Part shown: piece by piece, positions 60,640 through 64,000 of the stretch
How positions within the stretch are numbered: position 1 is the first letter of the stretch
How the letters are laid out: every line of letters begins with the position of its first letter
The notes under the pieces: model-generated
What the model was told of the DNA's origin: nothing
The model's database searches: none
Seen by the model: only the letters and a program-made list of their open reading frames with translations
Position numbers and translations under genes: made by a program
DNA from: Armatimonadota bacterium
Lineage (GTDB): Bacteria; Armatimonadota; Fimbriimonadia; Fimbriimonadales; Fimbriimonadaceae
Assembly: GCA_037138755.1 (NCBI GenBank)
Contig: JBAXHT010000002.1
Coordinates: forward strand, 186,001 to 250,000
Reading direction: 5' to 3'
Length of the DNA stretch: 64,000 bases

Positions 60640-61704
60640 TTAGCCGAGCACCGAGACGGGGTGTTCGGACTCATAGCTGTTATGGTTGATGGCTCTCAGT
60701 GCTCTTTCAACATCTTCAACGGTGTTCGCCTGATAAAGGTCGGCCCGAATCTGAGCGGCGCCAGGAATGCCCTTGATGTACATCGGCATCTGACCTCGCA
60801 GCGAGCGAATGGCCCAGCCTTCATTTTGCTTGTGCTCAGGATGCCCGAGAGCTTCTTGGTAAGAACTTAGTTCCAGTTGGTACGCGACTTGGAGACGAGC
60901 GTGCTGCAAGGCGGTTTCTATTCGCTCTTCAATAGTTGGCTCCTCCGGGAGCGGTTCGCCACGCAGAGCCGCGGCGATGCGAGCTAGACCCCAAGGATTC
61001 GAGATCGCCGCCCGACCAACCATGACTCCGTCGCAACCCGTTTCCGTCAGCATCTTGATGGCATCTTCCGGCGTCTTCACGTCGCCATTTCCGACCAGCG
61101 GCACCGTCACCGACTCTCGGAGCCGCTTGATCAAGTCCCAATCTGCCTCGCCTTCAAAGCCTTGCTTGGCAAACCGGGCATGAAGTGTCAGCATCTTTAT
61201 TCCCGCATCCTGAAACCGGCTCGCTAGCTCGGGAGCGGCAAAAAGAGAATAATCCCAACCAGCCCGAACCTTGACCGTGACTGGAATCTTGACCGCTTTC
61301 ACAACCGAAGAAACAATCTTTTCCGCAAGGAGCGGATCTTTCAGAAGGGCAGCACCGGATCCAGTTTTGCAAACCTTCGGGACCCAGCAACCCATGTTGA
61401 TATCAACAATATCGGCTCCCATCTCTTCGCAAAGGCGAGCGGTCTCTGCCATCACATCCGGTTCTGAGCCAAAGATCTGGATCGCCAGCGGACGCTCCTC
61501 GGGATGAATCTGCATTTTCTTGAGCGTCTTCACTGCGCCGTGGTGAATCGCCATCGCCGAGACAAACTCGGTCACGACTAGCCCAGGGTTGGCGATGCGC
61601 TTACAGATAAGCCGCATGGGTAGTGAGGTCACGTCTTCCATCGGTGCTAGAACCAGCGGGGTCTCCACCTTTACATCCCCCACCCTGAACCCCGGAAACT
61701 GCAT
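60640..61704 (-). CDS. tRNA-dihydrouridine synthase (DusB-like)
   Basis: The 354-residue flavoenzyme reduces uridine to dihydrouridine in tRNA D-loops. Motifs: PLVLAPMEDVTSLPMRLICK, IVDINMGCWVPKVCKTGSGAALLKDP with catalytic Cys, PVTVKVRAGWD, LTLHARFAKQGF with active-site His, VPLVGNGDVKTPEDA and GCDGVMVGRAAISNPW. A TAAACT lies nine bases before the ATG. It is followed 15 bases later by the glycosyltransferase gene. Confidence 0.93.
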   Translation of the reverse strand: MQFPGFRVGDVKVETPLVLAPMEDVTSLPMRLICKRIANPGLVVTEFVSAMAIHHGAVKTLKKMQIHPEERPLAIQIFGSEPDVMAETARLCEEMGADIVDINMGCWVPKVCKTGSGAALLKDPLLAEKIVSSVVKAVKIPVTVKVRAGWDYSLFAAPELASRFQDAGIKMLTLHARFAKQGFEGEADWDLIKRLRESVTVPLVGNGDVKTPEDAIKMLTETGCDGVMVGRAAISNPWGLARIAAALRGEPLPEEPTIEERIETALQHARLQVAYQLELSSYQEALGHPEHKQNEGWAIRSLRGQMPMYIKGIPGAAQIRADLYQANTVEDVERALRAINHNSYESEHPVSVLG

Positions 61705-61750
61705 GAATCTAATAGTTTACTTTAGGTTCGGTTTGTGCTAAAACTTGGGT

Positions 61751-62557
61751 ATGCGTTGCATTGCCGGGTTTGTCGCCCTTAGTTTTTCGGCTCTTTCATT
61801 CTCGGTTGCTCCCGGATTACCGACGGATGTAAATACTTCGGACTTTGATTTTGTGGGGCAAGTCAATGGTGCGTCTGGCGTTCTTGTTGGAGCGAATACC
61901 GTCTTGACCGCGCGCCATGTTGGCGCCGGAACATTTACCCTCCCCGGAATCGGCACCTTCAACGTTCTTGCCGGAAGCGTCAAGAACCATCCAACCGACG
62001 ATCTCACACTCTTTCAAATCGATACCGGGTCAACGACTCTGACAAATTACGCTCAGATCAACGTCAACAGAGTAGCAGCGAACACCGCAATTACGATGGT
62101 CGGATTTGGGGCTTCTGGAGTTCTGAACGGATCAGGAACGGGTTACGATATCACAATCAGTGCGGGCACTCGGCGCAAGGCGACAGGAATCGTTGAAGGT
62201 ACCCGAATGGTTGAGGAACCAGGCTTCCGCCTTGCGTCGATCTATTCACCGCTACGATCCAACGGACAAGGGGCCCTCGTCGGTGGCGACTCCGGAGGAG
62301 GTTGGTTCCTGCAAGATGGATCATCTCGCCCGCAGCTCGTCGGTATCAACTCATGGATCGACAACTTCGGAACCTTTTCGAGCTGGTTCCAGTTCAGCAA
62401 TCATCCGACAAACTTCTTCGGTTCTGGAGCTGCCGACCTGAGCGAATACAACGGCTGGCTCGTGCAAAATGGCGCAAGCGTCGTGCCGGAACCCGGGACG
62501 ATTACGGTTCTTGCAATTGGCTCGCTGCTTGCTCTTTGCCGCCGCCGAAAAGGCTGA
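61751..62557 (+). CDS. PEP-CTERM trypsin-like serine protease
   Basis: The 268-residue secreted protein has a signal peptide and a chymotrypsin-fold domain: catalytic His in VLTARHVGAG, Asp in HPTDDLTLFQ, Ser in GGDSGGGWF. The C-terminus is a PEP-CTERM sorting signal (VPEPGTITVLAIGSLLALCRRRKG), meaning an exosortase elsewhere in the genome would process it. TAAAAC lies six bases before the ATG at 61751, preferred over the TTG at 61745. The end overlaps the convergent PAP2 gene by 56 bases. Confidence 0.9.
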   Translation: MRCIAGFVALSFSALSFSVAPGLPTDVNTSDFDFVGQVNGASGVLVGANTVLTARHVGAGTFTLPGIGTFNVLAGSVKNHPTDDLTLFQIDTGSTTLTNYAQINVNRVAANTAITMVGFGASGVLNGSGTGYDITISAGTRRKATGIVEGTRMVEEPGFRLASIYSPLRSNGQGALVGGDSGGGWFLQDGSSRPQLVGINSWIDNFGTFSSWFQFSNHPTNFFGSGAADLSEYNGWLVQNGASVVPEPGTITVLAIGSLLALCRRRKG

Positions 62558-63056
62558 AGACGAGTTCGACAATAGAGCTGACGAGAAACCCGAGGCAGGC
62601 TCCCGCAACAACATCGCTGGGCCAATGAACGCCGCGATACACCCGGCTCCAGCCGACCATTGCAGCCCAAGGAAATAGCACCGCGACGTACTTGTCCCCG
62701 CGCCGACGTGAAACCCAAAAAGCCGATGTCGCCGTGCAAAAGGCAAGCGTTGTGTGCCCACTGGGAAAACTCGATTGGCGATGCTCCTCCATCGGCTGCG
62801 CAAATCTCAGGTTGCTCGGTCTCGGGCGTGGCATAGCGTCCTTGATCGCGTGAACAATAATCAGACCCCCAAGGAGCGAGGATAGGAGAATCGGCGCGGT
62901 GTAAGCCTTCGTTTTAGGGTGCAGAAGCAGGAGCAGCGCGACCAAGGGCGGAAACCAGCCAAGAGCGGACCAACTGAAAACAAGCGAGATTGCATCGAGA
63001 AATGAGCTTTTTGCACCGAGGTGAATCGACCGAAAAAGCTCAATTTCCCTCTGCAT
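62502..63056 (-). CDS. PAP2-family phosphatase
   Basis: The 184-residue membrane phosphatase has the three PAP2 motifs: KDAMPRPRP, SFPSGHTT and SRVYRGVHWPSDVVAG, with catalytic His in the second and third, and five to six helices. Relatives dephosphorylate undecaprenyl or other lipid phosphates. It starts directly after the HAD gene stop, so the two are co-transcribed. Confidence 0.9.
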   Translation of the reverse strand: MQREIELFRSIHLGAKSSFLDAISLVFSWSALGWFPPLVALLLLLHPKTKAYTAPILLSSLLGGLIIVHAIKDAMPRPRPSNLRFAQPMEEHRQSSFPSGHTTLAFCTATSAFWVSRRRGDKYVAVLFPWAAMVGWSRVYRGVHWPSDVVAGACLGFLVSSIVELVFSLFGGGKEQAASQLQEP

Positions 63057-63845
63057 TTACTTCTCCAAATAAGGCAAGAGCTCGGACAGATGGCTGACAA
63101 TCAGATCCGGCAGAGGCCCTTCGGTCGGAATCGGCTCGGGCTTTCCAGTCTTTGAGCTCGGCGGAACATCAGACTCGCGATAGGTCCAAGCCGTCGCCCA
63201 GCCGAACTGAATCGCGGGAATGATGTCGTGATGCAACGAGTTGCCGACCATCAAAAGCTCGTCCGGAGTGCATCCCATTGCCGCGGCTGCTCGGTCAAAA
63301 ACAATCTTCTCGGGCTTCCCGACCCGTTGCTCGCCCTCGATGAAGATCGCCTGCAGATACTTCCGGATGCCCGTCGTGTCGATCTCCTGATTCTGAATAT
63401 CGGCAGGGCCGTTGGTCATCAGCCCGATCTTATATGATTTAGACAGCCGTTCTAGAACGTCAATGGCGTCAGGAAAGAGCTTCAGATTCGCATCGCGGCG
63501 CTCCATATAGGCTTGACTCAAACGGGCCGCAAGTTCGTCATCTTCGATATCAAGTGCAGCCAACGTCAGCTGCATCTGGTGAGTACGCGTTCGCTCACCA
63601 GATGTCAAATAAGCTTCGTACAGCTCGTCGATGCCCTTCAGTTGCCCGCTAAATGCCTGGAAAACTGCGCTCCAAGCATCGATCGCATGGTCGGTAGTCA
63701 CGCCAGGAATCGGAACTTGGTCAAATGCCTCGCGAAGGCCGATTTTGCACGCGTCCCAGTAGCCGCAGAGGGTGTCGTCTAGGTCGAAGTAGATGGCTTT
63801 GACCTTGGACAGGCGTTCTTTTGCGGCGGCATTCACTCCCTTCAT
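63057..63845 (-). CDS. HAD-superfamily hydrolase
   Basis: The 262-residue hydrolase shows motif I YFDLDDTLCG with the nucleophile Asp, motif II IGLMTNGPADIQ, motif III Lys in VGKPEKIVFDRA and motif IV VGNSLHHDIIPA. The cap is helical. The family removes phosphate from small molecules such as sugar phosphates or nucleotides; substrate unresolved. It precedes the PAP2 gene. Confidence 0.88.
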   Translation of the reverse strand: MKGVNAAAKERLSKVKAIYFDLDDTLCGYWDACKIGLREAFDQVPIPGVTTDHAIDAWSAVFQAFSGQLKGIDELYEAYLTSGERTRTHQMQLTLAALDIEDDELAARLSQAYMERRDANLKLFPDAIDVLERLSKSYKIGLMTNGPADIQNQEIDTTGIRKYLQAIFIEGEQRVGKPEKIVFDRAAAAMGCTPDELLMVGNSLHHDIIPAIQFGWATAWTYRESDVPPSSKTGKPEPIPTEGPLPDLIVSHLSELLPYLEK

Positions 63846-63872
63846 TATGGCGAGTCCGGTGATCGACCTCGT

Positions 63873-64000
63873 TTAGTCCGAGGTCCGATTTCGCTGGTAT
63901 CCAGCTACAAGCCAGTAGCCGTCGGGATGCAGTGCCTGGTTAGTCTGCTCAAACCCCGCCCGCTGTAGCTCTTCCGTTGCGGATTTCTCGACAATCCAAG
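63873..64000 (-). CDS. C-terminal end of an unidentified protein
   Basis: The last 41 codons of a minus-strand gene are visible, ending at TAA (63873-63875). The peptide (WIVEKSATEELQRAGF, then ALHPDGYWLVAGYQRN) has the look of a class I methyltransferase tail, where a closing strand ends in YWLVAGxR, but too little is visible to name it. Confidence 0.5.
   Translation of the reverse strand, partial: WIVEKSATEELQRAGFEQTNQALHPDGYWLVAGYQRNRTSD

Noticed and set aside
1-64000. tRNA or rRNA genes, CRISPR arrays, insertion sequences, prophage
   Set aside because: No gap is large enough or carries the expected arms, repeats or transposase/integrase motifs. The longest gene-free stretch is about 270 bases, before the sigma factor gene.

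Overview
The window looks like chromosomal DNA from a Gram-negative-type (diderm) bacterium of the Armatimonadota, most likely near Fimbriimonas. This is inference. The strongest pointer is the type II pseudopilin at 47.9-48.9 kb, whose N-terminus has the form typical of that phylum. A PEP-CTERM protein, a DUF481 outer-membrane barrel and several Cys-lipoproteins fit a diderm. Coding density is very high, no gap between genes exceeds about 300 bases, and I see no tRNA, rRNA, CRISPR array, insertion sequence or prophage.

Layout. 0-6 kb: a DUF4382 lipoprotein (cut by the window edge), a clan GH-A glycosidase homologue lacking its nucleophile, and a four-gene run UbiA prenyltransferase / aldo-keto-reductase-like / small membrane protein / flavin amine oxidase, then an unknown gene. 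6-11 kb: amidohydrolase, ArsR-fold regulator, trpB, a membrane protein and two secreted Spy-like proteins. 11-20 kb: a long minus-strand run of about 11 genes containing an MlaF-like ATPase, an AraC regulator, a peptide-binding lipoprotein, recO and an uncharacterised block of overlapping membrane-protein genes that includes a DUF6754-type protein. 20-24 kb: GH16, an arsenic operon (arsR-arsM-arsC-aquaporin, no pump) and a Vat/CatB-type acetyltransferase. 24-35 kb: sucD, membrane and secreted proteins, a cysteine desulfurase, the primary sigma factor, a lipoate ligase relative, trmD and gcvH-gcvPA-gcvPB. 36-39 kb: SGNH hydrolase, UshA-like nucleotidase, DUF481 barrel, GNAT. 39-51 kb: four toxin-like modules (hipBA, a nucleotidyltransferase pair, Fic, vapBC) around a half-length carB and a distant carA, with an ABC-F protein, an FAD oxidoreductase and a pseudopilin. 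51-64 kb: a GH65-like lipoprotein with a repeat/HEAT protein, trpS, a TIM-barrel protein, proline dehydrogenase, glycosyltransferase, dusB, a PEP-CTERM trypsin-like protein, PAP2, a HAD hydrolase and the end of an unknown gene.

Two observations stand out. First, at least 15 genes that begin transcription units have a -10-like hexamer (TATAAT, TAGAAT, TACAAT and close variants) exactly 6-8 bases before the start codon and no Shine-Dalgarno, which points to widespread leaderless transcription. This also decides several start codons. Second, the tightly overlapping membrane-protein block at 15.5-19.7 kb resembles one envelope complex of unknown function and is the best candidate here for an undescribed system.
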